A stretch of DNA of 36,180 nt from Desulfobacterales bacterium (GTDB lineage: Bacteria > Desulfobacterota > Desulfobacteria > Desulfobacterales > ETH-SRB1), in NCBI GenBank assembly GCA_030610995.1, contig JAUWQO010000017.1:1-36180 (forward strand), in the 5' to 3' direction. Positions 1-8,036 of the stretch are shown piece by piece. The notes under the pieces are model-generated. The model did not search any database, had not been told where the DNA came from, and was given only the letters and a program-made list of their open reading frames with translations. The number at the start of each line of letters is the position of its first letter. The first letter of the stretch is position 1. The position numbers and the translations under genes were made by a program.

Positions 1-89
1 CCATGGGTTTTTTTAACTTTTTTGCAAAAAAGATATTATTTTACTGTGTCAAAATAAATAATATTACCGGGTTCAACATTTCAATTAAA

Positions 90-138
90 CACCCCCCCCC
101 CGCCCCCCCCCTTCACGGGGGGGGGTTTGGGAGGGGGT
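90..138. repeat. C-run/G-run inverted repeat
   Basis: A run of about 20 C residues (one G within it) is followed by TTCA and then runs of G, so the segment can fold into a GC-only hairpin. It sits directly upstream of a cupin fragment and probably marks the point where that gene was broken. Homopolymer length may also be affected by sequencing or assembly error. Confidence 0.6.
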
Positions 139-336
139 GTCGTGTCAGTAACAAAGCATTTGCTTATAATAAAAGGCTGCGCAAAGATTAAATCAGATAA
201 ACAAACAAGGTTCTTTGAAAAAGGGGAATCAATTCTTATTTCTGATAAGGACGCTGTTGAAGTGACTAACCCAGGAAGCAGGCCGCTTTATATTATTCAG
301 GTGCAGATGATTAAGGGGTCAGAGGTCGGCGCATAA
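127..336 (+). pseudogene. C-terminal remnant of a cupin domain (mannose-6-phosphate isomerase type II-like)
   Basis: The readable frame is 69 codons and contains KHLLIIKGCAKIK followed by a turn rich in acidic residues and NPGSRPLYIIQVQM. This matches the layout of the last strands of the cupin in ManC/AlgA-type phosphomannose isomerases (a stretch like HWVVVSGTAKV, then NPG..PL.IIEVQ). The usual histidine before the NPG turn is absent. No guanylyltransferase part or cupin start is present upstream: the frame begins inside a C/G homopolymer hairpin. I read it as a truncated gene that no longer has its N-terminus. A short independent cupin is the alternative. Confidence 0.45.
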
Positions 337-751
337 GCGCTAAATTGTTTTTGCCGGGGAGGGCTGAAAAAAATGAACATCGAACATCGAACATCGAACG
401 TTAAATGGGAAAAGATGAAGAAACAGATGTCAGAGGTCAGAGGTTTTTGCTGGTTACGGGTTTCAAGTTTCGATCTGAACCACTGAACCTTTGAACCCTG
501 AACCTTTGTTTCTCATTTGGTGTTTGTTTTTTCATTTGATTTTAGAATAATTTGAGGAGCGGAGCGACATCATTATTCGACGTTCGATGTTCAATGTTCG
601 ATGTTGGACGTTCATCTTTTAATATGTTCGACGTTCATCTTGCAAAACAACCCCGTATGGCATAAATGGCAATCTGTAAACGTTTGCAAAATAACTTAGC
701 ACTTATGGGGGAGCAGGGATCTGTATCCTAACACTTAACACTTAATTTATT
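337..751. repeat. Gene-free stretch built of inverted 7-bp repeat arrays
   Basis: At 375-400 the unit GAACATC is repeated three times plus a variant. At 580-640 the complement (GTTCGAT, GTTCAAT, GTTGGAC) is repeated, so the two arrays face each other as arms of a large palindrome. Between them, at 475-508, lies a second array of units like TGAACCT. A short TCAGAGG repeat is at 430-444. No coding frame is credible here. Confidence 0.75.
729..745 (+). repeat. TAACACT heptamer repeat touching a start codon
   Basis: Two copies of TAACACT and a partial third run to within seven bases of the ATG at 752. They occupy the space where a Shine-Dalgarno sequence would be expected for the aminotransferase gene, and no GGAG-like motif is visible. 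Confidence 0.6.
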
Positions 752-1888
752 ATGAAAGTACCTTTACTCGATCTTAAAAGCCAGTATAAAACCATTAAAA
801 ATGATGTCTTAAAGGTTGTTGAAGAAATCTTTGAGAGCCAGTATTTTATTTTAGGGCCTCGTGTTGAGGCGCTTGAAAAGGAAATCGCCGGCTATTGCCG
901 CACGCATTATGCAGTAGGTGTTTCATCAGGCACAGATGCTTTGCTTATTTCACTTATGGCCGCTGATATCGGGCATCAGGCCGGTGTGATAACCACACCG
1001 TATACCTTTTTTGCAACAGCCGGCGCAATAGTTCGCACAGGCGCAAGGCCGGTTTTTGTAGATATTGATCCGGATACATATAATATCTCTCCTGAATGCA
1101 TTGACAGGGTTATAGCCGATATGAGCGAAGAAGAGCGGGCCGGTATTAAGGCAATAATGCCGGTTCATCTTTATGGCCAGTGTGCGGATATGCAAAGCAT
1201 TTTAAAGATAGCTAAGAAATATAACCTGATTGTTATTGAGGATGCGGCACAAGCCATTGGAGCCGAACATAATGTAATGCGGGCAGGCGCTATGGGTGAT
1301 TTTGGATGTTTTTCATTTTTTCCTTCAAAAAATCTTGGAGCTTTTGGCGATGGAGGAATCGTAACCACAAATTCCAAGGCCTTGTGTGATAAACTGCGAA
1401 TACTCCGGGGGCATGGGGGAAGTCCAAAGTACTATCATAAAGTAATCGGCGGCAATTTCAGATTGGATGCATTGCAGGCCGCAATCGTTTCCATAAAGCT
1501 ATCGCACCTTGACAACTGGACAAAGGCCCGCCAGGAAAATGCCCGTAAATACAGGGAGTTTTTTGCTGATGCCGGCTTAGAAGATATTATTAAGCTGCCG
1601 CTTGAAAAGGAAAACCGGCATATATACAACCAGTTTGTGATAAGTCTTAAGGAAAAAAGGGATGAGCTTCGCCTTTTTTTAAATGATGCGAAAATAGGAA
1701 CGGAGATTTACTACCCGGTGCCGCTGCATCTCCAGGAATGCCTTTCATATCTGAATTACAAAAAAGACGACTTTCCTGCGGCTGAATATGCGGCCTCACA
1801 CACACTTGCACTCCCCATATACCCCGAACTTTCAGACGATCAGCAAGGCTATGTAGTAGAAAAGATAAAAGAGTTGGTAACACTTTAG
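752..1888 (+). CDS. DegT/DnrJ/EryC1/StrS-family sugar aminotransferase
   Basis: A PLP-dependent aminotransferase of the DegT family, whose members transfer an amino group to nucleotide-linked keto-sugars in surface polysaccharide or modified-sugar synthesis. The 378-residue length is normal. The family landmarks are in order: SSGTDAL near residue 58 (phosphate binding), EDAAQAIGA with Asp164 (pairs with the PLP pyridine nitrogen), and FSFFPSKNLGAFGDGG with Lys193 as the Schiff-base lysine. A G-H-G-G-S segment and the C-terminal PVPLHLQ motif are also present. The gene stands alone: the upstream cupin is a remnant, and ribonuclease D lies downstream on the other strand. The exact sugar substrate cannot be told. 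The start is the first ATG that leaves MKVPLLDLK, the usual family N-terminus, but it has no clear ribosome binding site because a heptamer repeat lies there. Confidence 0.93.
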   Translation: MKVPLLDLKSQYKTIKNDVLKVVEEIFESQYFILGPRVEALEKEIAGYCRTHYAVGVSSGTDALLISLMAADIGHQAGVITTPYTFFATAGAIVRTGARPVFVDIDPDTYNISPECIDRVIADMSEEERAGIKAIMPVHLYGQCADMQSILKIAKKYNLIVIEDAAQAIGAEHNVMRAGAMGDFGCFSFFPSKNLGAFGDGGIVTTNSKALCDKLRILRGHGGSPKYYHKVIGGNFRLDALQAAIVSIKLSHLDNWTKARQENARKYREFFADAGLEDIIKLPLEKENRHIYNQFVISLKEKRDELRLFLNDAKIGTEIYYPVPLHLQECLSYLNYKKDDFPAAEYAASHTLALPIYPELSDDQQGYVVEKIKELVTL

Positions 1889-2314
1889 TTCTTTTAAATA
1901 TTATTCATTTGACAGGATTTACAGGATATTCAGGATTTAAATTATCGAAACTTTTCCTGCCTGCCCGCCTCTGGAGGGTTAATCCAAATCTAAATCCCCC
2001 TTTGACAAAGGGGGGCAGGGAGGATTTTTTATGTTTTATATCAGCTTTGTGATCACAAAAAATATTAAATAAATCTACATGGCTATTATTCTCGCGAAGA
2101 CGGAAATTCTGATTTTTTTACCAGGAATGATTGAGAACTTACTCAGCAATAATACAATTTCCCATCAGATATGTACCTTCTTTATGTTGCGATAACATTT
2201 TATGATTTACTGGATAGCTACAATGATAGTTAACTTTGTTTGAGCACTTTAAATAAAATCTTGTTTATCCTGTTATCCTGTCAGGCTCTTTTTCAAAAGG
2301 CTAAAGTGTTACGT
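1889..2314. repeat. Gene-free stretch with facing ACAGGAT arrays and a C5/G5 hairpin
   Basis: Units of ACAGGAT repeat at 1911-1938 and their complement (ATCCTGT) at 2258-2285, so they form a long-range palindrome. At 1996-2015 CCCCC TTTGACAAAG GGGGG forms a strong stem followed by a T run at 2025-2030, which could end transcription of the aminotransferase gene. The AT-rich middle (2030-2250) holds no supported gene. Confidence 0.6.
1996..2030 (+). terminator. Possible intrinsic terminator after the aminotransferase gene
   Basis: A stem of CCCCCTTTG paired with CAAAGGGGG around a two-base loop is followed ten bases later by six T residues. The gap between stem and T run is longer than usual, and the same C5/G5 hairpin is a common stray repeat in such genomes, so its role is uncertain. 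Confidence 0.35.
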
Positions 2315-3463
2315 CTATTTTACCTTTCTTAAAACCGCAGTTATATCTTCTCCAAATTCCTTTTTCTGCCAGTTCTTTAGCTCCTTAATTCTTTCAATAT
2401 CGCTTTTATCAAGTGGATTGTAGATGGCAAGAGTGTTTATCATCGCTTTGGTTAATACCAGAGAAGGATTTATCTCAAGAGCTTTGGCTTTATTATCTCT
2501 CCAAGGTTTAAGAGCTTTCATTCTTTCCTTAACTTCAGGTTTTTCTACAGGAGCCTTGGTGCGGGGATAAACCGGAAGCTTGTTTTCAGGTAAATTCAAA
2601 GCCTTATTTATTACCTCTACCAGGACATTGCCATACATGTCGATTTGCCTGGCGCTTAATGCATTTGATTTTTTTAATTGCCGCAAATTTACCGGCTTTG
2701 CCTCAGCAAGTTTTATCATTGAGTTATTGGAAAAAATCTTAAACAGGGGCTTGTCTTTCTTTTTTGCAATTTTCCGGCGAGACTGAAGAAGATATTCAAG
2801 AACAGCAAGGCATCTCCGGTTTAACCGCCCTGCTCCTTTAAACTTTAGATATAATGGGTCGCTATTTAACGCGGGAGGTCTCACCTTGCTTAAAATTGCG
2901 CATTCTTCATATACCCAGGAAAGACGTCCTTTTTCAGCAAGCTCTTTTTCGAGTATTGCAGCTAAAGGGAGAAGGTAGATTGCATCGCAGGCAGCATATT
3001 CTATCATTTCATCCGGCAGGGGCCTTTTTGACCAGTCTTTTTTCTGAAATCTTTTATCAAGCTTTATTTTGAATCTTTGCTGAAGAACCGCATCAAGACC
3101 GGTTCCCTTAATGCCTGAGAACATGCATGCAATCTGGGTGTCAAACAGATTGTTTATTTTTATGCGAAAATCCCTGTATAGAGAGCGAACATCATAATCT
3201 GCTCCGTGAAATATTTTTTTGATATCACGATTTGCAAAGAAGGGCTTAAGCAAAGAAAGGTCTTTGATCTGCAAAGTATCTATAACTACATTTATTCTTT
3301 TTGTCGCTATCTGAACAAGACATACTTTTTCCTTAAAATGAAACATGGAGTCTGCTTCCAAATCAACGGCAATGGTTTTTTCATTTTTTAAGAGAAGAGC
3401 GACATCTTTGAGCTTAGATGCGGTATCTATAATTTGATAATTTAAACTGCCGCAATTTTTCAT
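2315..3463 (-). CDS. rnd: Ribonuclease D
   Basis: A 3'-5' exoribonuclease of the DEDDy class that trims tRNA and other small RNA 3' ends. The three exonuclease motifs are visible: Exo I with Asp34 and Glu36 in AVDLEADSM, Exo II HGADYDVRSLYRDF with Asp91, and Exo III YAACDAIYLLPLA with Tyr156 and Asp160. An HRDC helical domain follows (about residues 210-290), and a second helical segment fills the C-terminus to residue 382, the usual full length. The ATG is preceded by CAAGGATAAAA, a fair Shine-Dalgarno site. The gene is divergent from thrS across 155 bp that contain small AACACGAAG/CTTCGCGTT facing repeats. Confidence 0.93.
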   Translation of the reverse strand: MKNCGSLNYQIIDTASKLKDVALLLKNEKTIAVDLEADSMFHFKEKVCLVQIATKRINVVIDTLQIKDLSLLKPFFANRDIKKIFHGADYDVRSLYRDFRIKINNLFDTQIACMFSGIKGTGLDAVLQQRFKIKLDKRFQKKDWSKRPLPDEMIEYAACDAIYLLPLAAILEKELAEKGRLSWVYEECAILSKVRPPALNSDPLYLKFKGAGRLNRRCLAVLEYLLQSRRKIAKKKDKPLFKIFSNNSMIKLAEAKPVNLRQLKKSNALSARQIDMYGNVLVEVINKALNLPENKLPVYPRTKAPVEKPEVKERMKALKPWRDNKAKALEINPSLVLTKAMINTLAIYNPLDKSDIERIKELKNWQKKEFGEDITAVLRKVK

Positions 3464-3618
3464 TTTTATCCTTGACCTGCACGGCCGATTCTCATAGATA
3501 ATTATATTTTATTTAATGTCATTAAGTTAGCCGATTTTATTATTAATCACAACGAAAAACACGAAGGGTTTTTCTTTATCTTCGCGTTCTTGGTAAAAAA
3601 TATTGCTGTGAGCATATT

Positions 3619-5535
3619 ATGATAAATATAACATTTCCTGATGGTAATATAAAGAGTTTTGACAACATGCCTACCGGTTTTGACGTGGCGATGAGCATTT
3701 CAGATGATTTTGCGCGAAACTGCGTAGCCATGGAGCTTGATTCAGCAATTGTTGACTTAAACACAAAGATTACCAGGGATTCGTCTGTAAGATTTATTAC
3801 AACCAGGGAGCCGGAAGCGCTCGAAATTCTTCGTCACAGCGCCGCGCATGTTATGGCCCAGGCGATTTTACATATTTTTCCTGGAGCAAAGCTTACAATT
3901 GGGCCTGTTGTAGAAAACGGTTTTTATTACGATATTGACATGGAGCCGGTTTCTGAAGAGGACTTCCCGAAAATTGAAGCTGAGATGAAAAAAATCATAA
4001 AGGCAAAGATTCCATTTAAAAGGAAAGAAGTATCAAAATCTGAAGCAATGGATTTTTATATAAACGAGCCTTATAAACTGGAAATGATTTCAGAGCTAAA
4101 AGATGGGACAATATCCCTCTATGAACAGGGAGATTTTACAGATTTGTGCCGCGGCCCCCATATCCCACACACAGGATTTGTAAAAGCAGTAAAGCTTATG
4201 AAGGTTTCAGGCGCTTACTGGCGCGCCGATCAGACAAAGCCACAGCTTCAGAGAATTTACGGCGCCGCCTTTTTCAACAAAAAAGAGCTGAACGCATATC
4301 TGAATTTTCTGGAAGAGGCAAAAAAGAGGAACCATCGAAAAATCGGCATGGCAATGGATCTTTTCAGCTTTCATGAAGAGGCTCCTGGAATGCCTTTTTT
4401 TCACCCAAAAGGGCTTGTTATATGGAGATCTCTAATAGATTACTGGCGCTTTGAACACAAGGCCGCAGGTTATGTTGAGATAAAAACCCCTGTTATGCTT
4501 TCCCGCAGCCTATGGGAAAAAAGCGGCCACTGGGAAAACTATCGCGAAAACATGTATACATCCATGGTGGATGAAACAGAATATGCCATTAAACCAATGA
4601 ACTGCCCGGGCGGAATGCTTTTTTATGGCGTAAAGCCCCACTCATACAAAGATTTGCCGATCCGTGCCGCTGAAATCGGGCTTGTTCATAGGCACGAATT
4701 AAGCGGTGTTTTATCAGGCCTGTTTAGAGTCAGGGCTTTTCATCAGGATGATGCGCACATTTTTATGACTCCTGAACAGATTGAAGATGAAATCCTGGGT
4801 GTGTTTAGACTGGTAGAACGTATCTACAGCACTTTCGGGCTTGGTTTCCATTTAGAGCTTTCAACACGTCCTGAAAAATCTATCGGCACGGATAAACAAT
4901 GGGAGATTGCTACAGAAGGCTTAAAGTCGGCTCTCAAGATTTACGGTATGGATTATAATATTAACGAAGGTGACGGCGCTTTTTATGGTCCAAAGATAGA
5001 TATGCATATAAAAGATGCCCTGAACAGGACATGGCAGTGCGGAACCATACAACTGGATATGGCGCTGCCTGAAAGATTCGATCTGTCGTATATTGCAAAG
5101 GACAATGAAAAATACCGTCCTTTGATGATTCACAGGGTAATTTACGGCTCTATTGAGAGATTTTTCGGCATTTTGATCGAACACTTTGCAGGAAAGTTCC
5201 CATTATGGATGACGCCGGTGCAGGTAATTATACTGCCGATAAATGATGACCTTGTTTCATACGCGAACGAAGTGCAAGCAACACTTGTAAAGGCGGGGCT
5301 TCGCACAGAGGTAGACAGCAGAACGGAAAGCCTGAATAAAAAGGTCCGTGAGGCCCAGGTAAATAAAATTCCCCTTATACTGACTATTGGGAAAAAGGAG
5401 AAAGAATCAGGAACTCTTTCTGTCAGAACCCTGGATGGTAATGTCATATATGGCATTAATATGGAGGAGTTTCTAAAAAGAGTACTTGAGCATATAACTG
5501 AAAGAAAACTGGAGATGGAAATTACCTGGTCGTGA
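3619..5535 (+). CDS. thrS: Threonyl-tRNA synthetase
   Basis: Class II aminoacyl-tRNA synthetase charging tRNA-Thr in the cytoplasm. The 638 residues give the full bacterial architecture: a TGS domain (1-62), an editing domain with the HSAAHVMAQ motif (His73, His77) and CRGPHIPHTG (Cys177, His181), a catalytic core from about 240 with KPMNCPGGML and VHRHELSGVLSGLFRVRAF (motif 2), the motif 3 segment MIHRVIYGSIERFFGIL, and an anticodon-binding domain from about 535 to the end. All editing and zinc-site residues that I can check are in place. The ATG gives MINITFPDGN, a typical TGS start. The ribosome site is weak (TGTGAGC). The stop overlaps the GTG start of the VanZ-like gene. Confidence 0.97.
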   Translation: MINITFPDGNIKSFDNMPTGFDVAMSISDDFARNCVAMELDSAIVDLNTKITRDSSVRFITTREPEALEILRHSAAHVMAQAILHIFPGAKLTIGPVVENGFYYDIDMEPVSEEDFPKIEAEMKKIIKAKIPFKRKEVSKSEAMDFYINEPYKLEMISELKDGTISLYEQGDFTDLCRGPHIPHTGFVKAVKLMKVSGAYWRADQTKPQLQRIYGAAFFNKKELNAYLNFLEEAKKRNHRKIGMAMDLFSFHEEAPGMPFFHPKGLVIWRSLIDYWRFEHKAAGYVEIKTPVMLSRSLWEKSGHWENYRENMYTSMVDETEYAIKPMNCPGGMLFYGVKPHSYKDLPIRAAEIGLVHRHELSGVLSGLFRVRAFHQDDAHIFMTPEQIEDEILGVFRLVERIYSTFGLGFHLELSTRPEKSIGTDKQWEIATEGLKSALKIYGMDYNINEGDGAFYGPKIDMHIKDALNRTWQCGTIQLDMALPERFDLSYIAKDNEKYRPLMIHRVIYGSIERFFGILIEHFAGKFPLWMTPVQVIILPINDDLVSYANEVQATLVKAGLRTEVDSRTESLNKKVREAQVNKIPLILTIGKKEKESGTLSVRTLDGNVIYGINMEEFLKRVLEHITERKLEMEITWS

Positions 5536-5918
5536 CAGAAAGATATAAGAATCTTTTATTTTACTGGTTTCCCATTATAATTTACTGCCTCATTATTTTC
5601 ATCCAGTCTTCTTGTCCATCCCCTGAAACCGTTCCTGACCTGCCCTACATGGATAAGCTTCTCCATTTTTCTGTCTATGCTGTTCTTGGTGCCCTGTTTT
5701 TAAGAGCTTTTAAAACTACGCGGTTGAAAAACAATATCAAGCTGGTTATTACACTCAGCATACTTGCATCATCTTTTTATGGAATAAGCGATGAACTGCA
5801 CCAGTATTTTGTTACATGCAGAAATGCAGATATCATGGATGTTTTGGCTGATATCCTCGGCAGTCTTTGCGGGGTTTATCTTTATTGGCTGCTTGTAACA
5901 TATAAACACAGCTCATAA
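5532..5918 (+). CDS. VanZ-like membrane protein
   Basis: A small membrane protein of 128 residues with about four hydrophobic helices and the VanZ-family pattern: an early QSSCPSP segment after the first helix, MDKLLHFSVYAVLG, a later YGISDELHQYF motif, and a D(I/V)xxDxxG-type segment (ADIMDVLADILGSLCG). VanZ proteins were named for a weak teicoplanin-resistance role, but most chromosomal members have no known function. The start is GTG in a GTGA overlap with the thrS stop, which indicates translational coupling. The 3' end overlaps the endonuclease III gene on the other strand by 37 bp. Confidence 0.85.
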   Translation: MTERYKNLLFYWFPIIIYCLIIFIQSSCPSPETVPDLPYMDKLLHFSVYAVLGALFLRAFKTTRLKNNIKLVITLSILASSFYGISDELHQYFVTCRNADIMDVLADILGSLCGVYLYWLLVTYKHSS

Positions 5919-6517
5919 AGTGGACAGGACGGGCAATCAGGATTTCTTGCCTTGCAGACAGATCTTCCAAAATAAATAAGCCGCAGAGAAAAATCGCTCC
6001 ACTCTTTTTTGGGAACTATCTTCATTAGATCGAACTCGATCTTTACCGGATCATTATTTTTTGTCAGCCCGAGCCTTTTTGCAATCCTTGCAACATGGGT
6101 ATCCACGACTATGCCCGGAATTCCAAAAGCAGCGCCAAGAACCACATTGGCGGTTTTACGCCCTACGCCGGGCAGATTTACAAGTTCATCAAGGGTTTCA
6201 GGCGCCATGCCCTTGTGCTTTTTTACGAGGATTGCAGAGCAGTTTTTGATATTTTTAGCCTTGTTTCTATAATAGCCGGTGGAACGGATTAATTTTTCAA
6301 TAGTCTCATTACGCGCGCCGGCAAAATCATATGGAGTAGCCAGCTTTTTGAATAAATCTTTTGTTACGCTGTTTACCTGTTTGTCTGTACACTGGGCTGA
6401 CAATATGGTCGACACAAGAAGCTCAAATGGATTCCTGTAATGGAGTTGGGTCTTGACTTTTGGATATGCGCTTTTTAGTATTTTACGAATCTTTTTTGCG
6501 CGAGCTTTGATTTGCAT
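5882..6517 (-). CDS. nth: Endonuclease III (base-excision repair DNA glycosylase/AP lyase)
   Basis: Removes oxidised pyrimidines from DNA and cuts the resulting abasic site. Visible are the helix-hairpin-helix LPGVGRKTANVVLG with catalytic Lys121, the catalytic Asp139 in VVDTHVARIAKRLGL, and a C-terminal [4Fe-4S] ligand set CKARNPDCPSCPLYELC (C-X6-C-X2-C-X5-C). I place the start at the ATG at 6517 (MQIKARAKK). This gives 211 residues, the classical length, with Lys and Asp one position from those of E. coli (120 and 138). An open frame continues 29 codons upstream, but that part is repeat-derived DNA. The gene is convergent with, and overlaps, the VanZ-like gene. Confidence 0.95.
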   Translation of the reverse strand: MQIKARAKKIRKILKSAYPKVKTQLHYRNPFELLVSTILSAQCTDKQVNSVTKDLFKKLATPYDFAGARNETIEKLIRSTGYYRNKAKNIKNCSAILVKKHKGMAPETLDELVNLPGVGRKTANVVLGAAFGIPGIVVDTHVARIAKRLGLTKNNDPVKIEFDLMKIVPKKEWSDFSLRLIYFGRSVCKARNPDCPSCPLYELCLYVTSSQ

Positions 6518-6570
6518 TATGTTTTTTATATAACAAAAATTGACTGTTTTGTAAAAAGTCAAATAATTGT

Positions 6571-6862
6571 GACCTGTGCGGTTAGATAATTGGTAACCGT
6601 TCACGGTTCAGAGGTTCAGGGTTATTTTTCTTGGAGTGCCGGGCTAACTGCTATGCACCAATATTTTCAAATCGAAGATTGTTAGCAGTTAGCTTTTAGC
6701 AATTAGTCTTTAGATTAAAAAATCAAACTGTTAACACATTCAGCTAAGAGCTAACAGCTAATGGCTAATAGCTTTATCCTGAACCTTTGAACCTTGAACC
6801 TCTGAACCCGTGAACGGTTACGATAATTGTTCAAGTCCCCTCTAATAAGAGGGGATTTAGGG
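6571..6862. repeat. Inverted-repeat element interrupted by another element
   Basis: The flanks read ACCTGTGCGGTTAGATAATT on the left (6572-6591) and ATAATTGTTCAAGTCCCCTC then TAATAAGAGGGGATTTAGGGG on the right (6823-6861). A near-identical but continuous version of this sequence lies at 25363-25434. The 229 bp between the flanks here are a separate palindromic element. The stretch fills the gap between nth and the PP-loop gene. Confidence 0.7.
6593..6821. mobile_element. 229-bp noncoding element with GTAACCGTTCACGG ends and an 8-bp target duplication
   Basis: The left end is GTAACCGTTCACGG followed by TTCAGAGGTTCAGG. The right end is the exact complement with one extra base (CCTCTGAACCCGTGAACGGTTAC). 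Both sides are bordered by GATAATTG (6585-6592 and 6822-6829). The inside carries 7-8-bp arrays: TTAGCAG-like units at 6679-6704 facing GCTAAGA/GCTAACA/GCTAATG/GCTAATA units at 6742-6772, then TGAACCTT units. No reading frame and no transposase are present, so any movement would need enzymes from elsewhere. Confidence 0.65.
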
Positions 6863-6876
6863 GTGTGTTCATTAAT

Positions 6877-7875
6877 ATGATGATTTTACATCCAAAGAAA
6901 GTGCGGGCGCTTGGTCTTTGCTCCGGCGGCCTTGATAGTATTTTATCGGCGCTGATTTTGCGCAAACAGGGGATAGAGGTTGAATGGGTAACCTTTGAAA
7001 CCCCGTTTTTTTCATCTGAAAAGGCTTTGCATGCCGCGCAGATAACAGGGATACCGATAACCGTTAAAAATATTACCCGGATCTATCTTGAAATGCTGAA
7101 AAACCCCCCATGCGGATACGGAAAGCATATGAATCCCTGCATGGACTGTCATGCCCTAATGTTCAGGCTTGCAGGCGCTATAATGAAAGAAAAGGGATTT
7201 GATTTTCTTTTCAGCGGCGAGGTGCTCGGACAGCGTCCAATGTCCCAGACAAAACCGTCACTTCGTTATGTTGAAAAGCAATCAGGCTGTGACGGCTTTA
7301 TTTTGCGCCCATTGAGCGCGGCAAAACTTCCGGTTACCATACCTGAAAAAAAAGGGCTTGTGAACAGAGACCTTCTTCTCGATATTACCGGAAGATCACG
7401 CAAGATGCAGATAAAAATTGCCGGGGGATTCGGTATTACCGATTATCCTTCCGCAGCAGGCGGCTGTCTCCTGACAGACAAAGGTTATTCCGCGCGTCTA
7501 AGGGACTTATTTAACCACCAGGAAGAATTTACAGAAGAAGAACTTCATCTTCTAAAGCACGGCCGGCATCTGCGTCTGGACAAAAACACAAAGATAATAG
7601 TCGGGCGCACAAAAAGCGACAATGAACAAATAAAAAGATATTACAATCCTGACGCAGACACTGTTATCAAGGTAAATAATTTCCCCGGCCCCTTTGTTGT
7701 AGTACCGCATGGAGGCAGTAAAGAAATTATTATTTTTGCGGCGGCAATATGCGCCGGATACAGCAAGGCCCCAAACAATGTTCAGGTTGATGTGAAGATC
7801 GTAATGCCGCAGCGCTCTCAGACCCTCAAAGTGTCTGGAATTTCCCCGGAAGAAATCAAGCAATATTTGATATAA
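6877..7875 (+). CDS. MnmA-like PP-loop protein with a NFACT-R-like C-terminal domain
   Basis: The N-terminal half is an ATP-pyrophosphatase (PP-loop) domain: LCSGGLDSILSALIL binds ATP, and GKHMNPCMDCHALMF resembles the cysteine loop of the tRNA 2-thiouridylase MnmA. The usual MnmA C-terminal domains are absent. The last 120 residues instead contain GRHLRLDKNTKIIVGR, VIKVNNFPGPFVVV and an AAAICAGYSKAPNNVQVDV stretch, which looks like the NFACT-R (DUF814) RNA-binding fold with its AA..YSKA motif. The likely role is sulfur modification of an RNA, probably tRNA, but the target is not known. Two starts are possible: ATG at 6877 (used here, with AGGGGTG 11 bases upstream) or GTG at 6865. The upstream region is repeat DNA. 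Confidence 0.8.
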   Translation: MMILHPKKVRALGLCSGGLDSILSALILRKQGIEVEWVTFETPFFSSEKALHAAQITGIPITVKNITRIYLEMLKNPPCGYGKHMNPCMDCHALMFRLAGAIMKEKGFDFLFSGEVLGQRPMSQTKPSLRYVEKQSGCDGFILRPLSAAKLPVTIPEKKGLVNRDLLLDITGRSRKMQIKIAGGFGITDYPSAAGGCLLTDKGYSARLRDLFNHQEEFTEEELHLLKHGRHLRLDKNTKIIVGRTKSDNEQIKRYYNPDADTVIKVNNFPGPFVVVPHGGSKEIIIFAAAICAGYSKAPNNVQVDVKIVMPQRSQTLKVSGISPEEIKQYLI

Positions 7876-7888
7876 TGTAGCAATTTAG

Positions 7889-8036
7889 ATGGCGTCGTAA
7901 AAAGTCGTCACTCCGGTGAAAACCGGAGCCCAGACCCGCCCGCCTCGCCTGAGCGGACGTCTTGACCTGCGGCAACAGCCTCCTTTAGGCAAGAGCGATG
8001 GCGGGCAGGTGGTCTGCAACTGCTTGAAAAGACTGG
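7889..8036. repeat. Truncated TCGTAAA-type repeat fused to a gene remnant
   Basis: ATGGCGTCGTAAAAAGTC followed by GTCACTCCGGTGAAAACCGG matches the left part of the 16723-16938 element. TCTGCAACTGCTTGAAAAGA at 8013-8032 matches the same element's inner sequence (one base differs). The right half is missing: after CTGGATTT the sequence runs directly into an ATPase C-terminal coding remnant. Confidence 0.65.

Noticed and set aside
3-191. A 62-codon frame at the left edge.
   Set aside because: It runs through the C/G homopolymer and translates it as PPPAPPLHGGG; there is no coding signature.
375-640. Regular short repeats that look at first like a CRISPR array.
   Set aside because: Units are 7 bp with no spacers and the two arrays face each other; no cas genes are present in the window.
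3480-3618. Possible leader or T-box type control ahead of thrS.
   Set aside because: Only about 140 bp are available, no specifier-like or antiterminator sequence is visible, and the repeats there match common AACACGAAG intergenic repeats.
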